From: Arenibacter troitsensis | Lineage (GTDB): Bacteria > Bacteroidota > Bacteroidia > Flavobacteriales > Flavobacteriaceae | Assembly (NCBI RefSeq): GCF_900177645.1 | Contig: NZ_FXAO01000005.1 | Span: 437,889 to 501,888, forward strand | Direction of reading: 5' to 3' | Length of the DNA: 64,000 nt | Shown here: positions 63,596 to 64,000 of the stretch, piece by piece | How positions within the stretch are numbered: position 1 is the stretch's first letter | Layout of the letters: each line of letters opens with the position of its first letter | Made by a program: the position numbers and the translations under genes | Notes under the pieces: model-generated | Told to the model about the DNA's origin: nothing | Seen by the model: the letters and a program-made list of their open reading frames with translations, nothing else | Database searches by the model: none

Positions 63596-64000
63596 TTAAG
63601 GCAAAGGTTTAACCATAATATCCTTGTAATACACTATACTTTTAGGATCATGACCCTGCAGTGCAAAGGTTCCTCCCTTTAATACCCTATGCTGGCGTTC
63701 CCCTGGATCACGCTTAGGATTTTCAGGTTCGGTATAATCCACTACCACAATGTCATTTATTTTAATAATTATTCTTTTGCCTTCTACTTTAATATATTCG
63801 GTATACCATTCATCATCGCCAACATAGGTTTCAATTACATTTACAATATCATATAGGCTACCGGTACGTTTCCAATCCCCTTGTGAATTGTTTACCTGTA
63901 CCTCATAGCCATATACAGGCCAACTGGCCTCTTGATAACGGGTATGAATATAAATGCCGGAATTGGAGCCTGGTTTGGTCATCACAGAGGCTTTGAATTC
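63596..64000 (-). CDS. DUF1080 (3-keto-disaccharide hydrolase-like) protein, 5' end cut by window
   Basis: The C-terminal 134 residues of a laminin-G-like/concanavalin-type fold protein. The frame is open to the window edge and in phase (EFKASVMTKPGSNSGIYIHTRYQ), so the gene begins beyond 64000. Typical DUF1080 features are the PGSNSGIYIHTRYQE strand, YGYEVQVNN, KRTGSLYDIV, and the C-terminal GTFALQGHDPKSIVYYKDI. Some members are annotated as hydrolases of 3-keto-glycosides, but most have no known activity, and it could also be a carbohydrate-binding module. It lies 23 bases upstream of a sulfatase gene, which suggests a role on the same glycan. Confidence 0.85.
   Translation of the reverse strand, partial: EFKASVMTKPGSNSGIYIHTRYQEASWPVYGYEVQVNNSQGDWKRTGSLYDIVNVIETYVGDDEWYTEYIKVEGKRIIIKINDIVVVDYTEPENPKRDPGERQHRVLKGGTFALQGHDPKSIVYYKDIMVKPLP

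Noticed and set aside
1..64000. CRISPR array, insertion sequence, transposase or integrase
   Set aside because: No regularly spaced repeats and no transposase or integrase motifs seen on either strand.

Overview
The window is AT-rich DNA from a member of the Bacteroidota, most likely a marine Flavobacteriaceae species. The evidence is the type IX secretion/gliding genes porV and gldJ, two SusC/SusD pairs, an ECF sigma/FecR pair, six S1-type sulfatases, an NhaD-type sodium/proton antiporter, and promoter-like boxes of the Bacteroidota form TAnnTTTG. The genus cannot be fixed from the sequence alone. A Zobellia-, Maribacter-, Arenibacter- or Cellulophaga-like alga-associated bacterium would fit.

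Bases 1-23.9 kb are mostly conserved housekeeping genes: the 3' part of gcvP; a ketoacyl-ACP synthase III-like enzyme, a methyltransferase-like protein and a family 2 glycosyltransferase; a PafA-like phosphatase; an MlaE/MlaF lipid transporter pair; a DUF389 protein; mannose-1-phosphate guanylyltransferase with a SprT-like protein; an AI-2E-family permease; an M28 peptidase/SDR/HAD operon; pyruvate dehydrogenase E1-alpha and E2; cytidine deaminase; porV; gldJ; murF. The large porU gene that lies between porV and gldJ in Flavobacterium johnsoniae is absent from this spot.

Bases 23.9-28.3 kb form a small gene-poor accessory segment bracketed by two same-strand tRNA-Val genes (anticodons GAC and TAC). 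It holds a lipoprotein sulfatase, a decayed gene, a phosphodiesterase-like protein and a possible 57-residue membrane protein.

Bases 28.4-42.1 kb return to core functions. A leftward cluster runs glutamate/leucine dehydrogenase family gene, nhaD, exbB, exbD, tonB, folC. To its right lie an acyl-CoA dehydrogenase gene and the gltB-gltD glutamate synthase operon on the + strand.

Bases 42.3-64 kb are a sulfatase-rich polysaccharide-utilisation locus, nearly all on the minus strand. One module is fecR, susC with an STN signalling domain, susD and three sulfatases, with an ECF sigma gene divergent from fecR. The second is a DUF1080-type gene (cut by the window end), a sulfatase, susC without STN, susD and a sulfatase with a C-terminal extension. 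No classical glycoside hydrolase or lyase is visible, so the substrate cannot be named beyond a sulfated glycan. The likely logic (inference) is that SusC1 binds a glycan and signals through FecR to the sigma factor. The SusC/D pairs import oligosaccharides using TonB-ExbB-ExbD energy, and the mainly lipid-anchored periplasmic or surface sulfatases remove sulfate esters. All six sulfatases carry the formylglycine cysteine, but no maturase gene is in the window.
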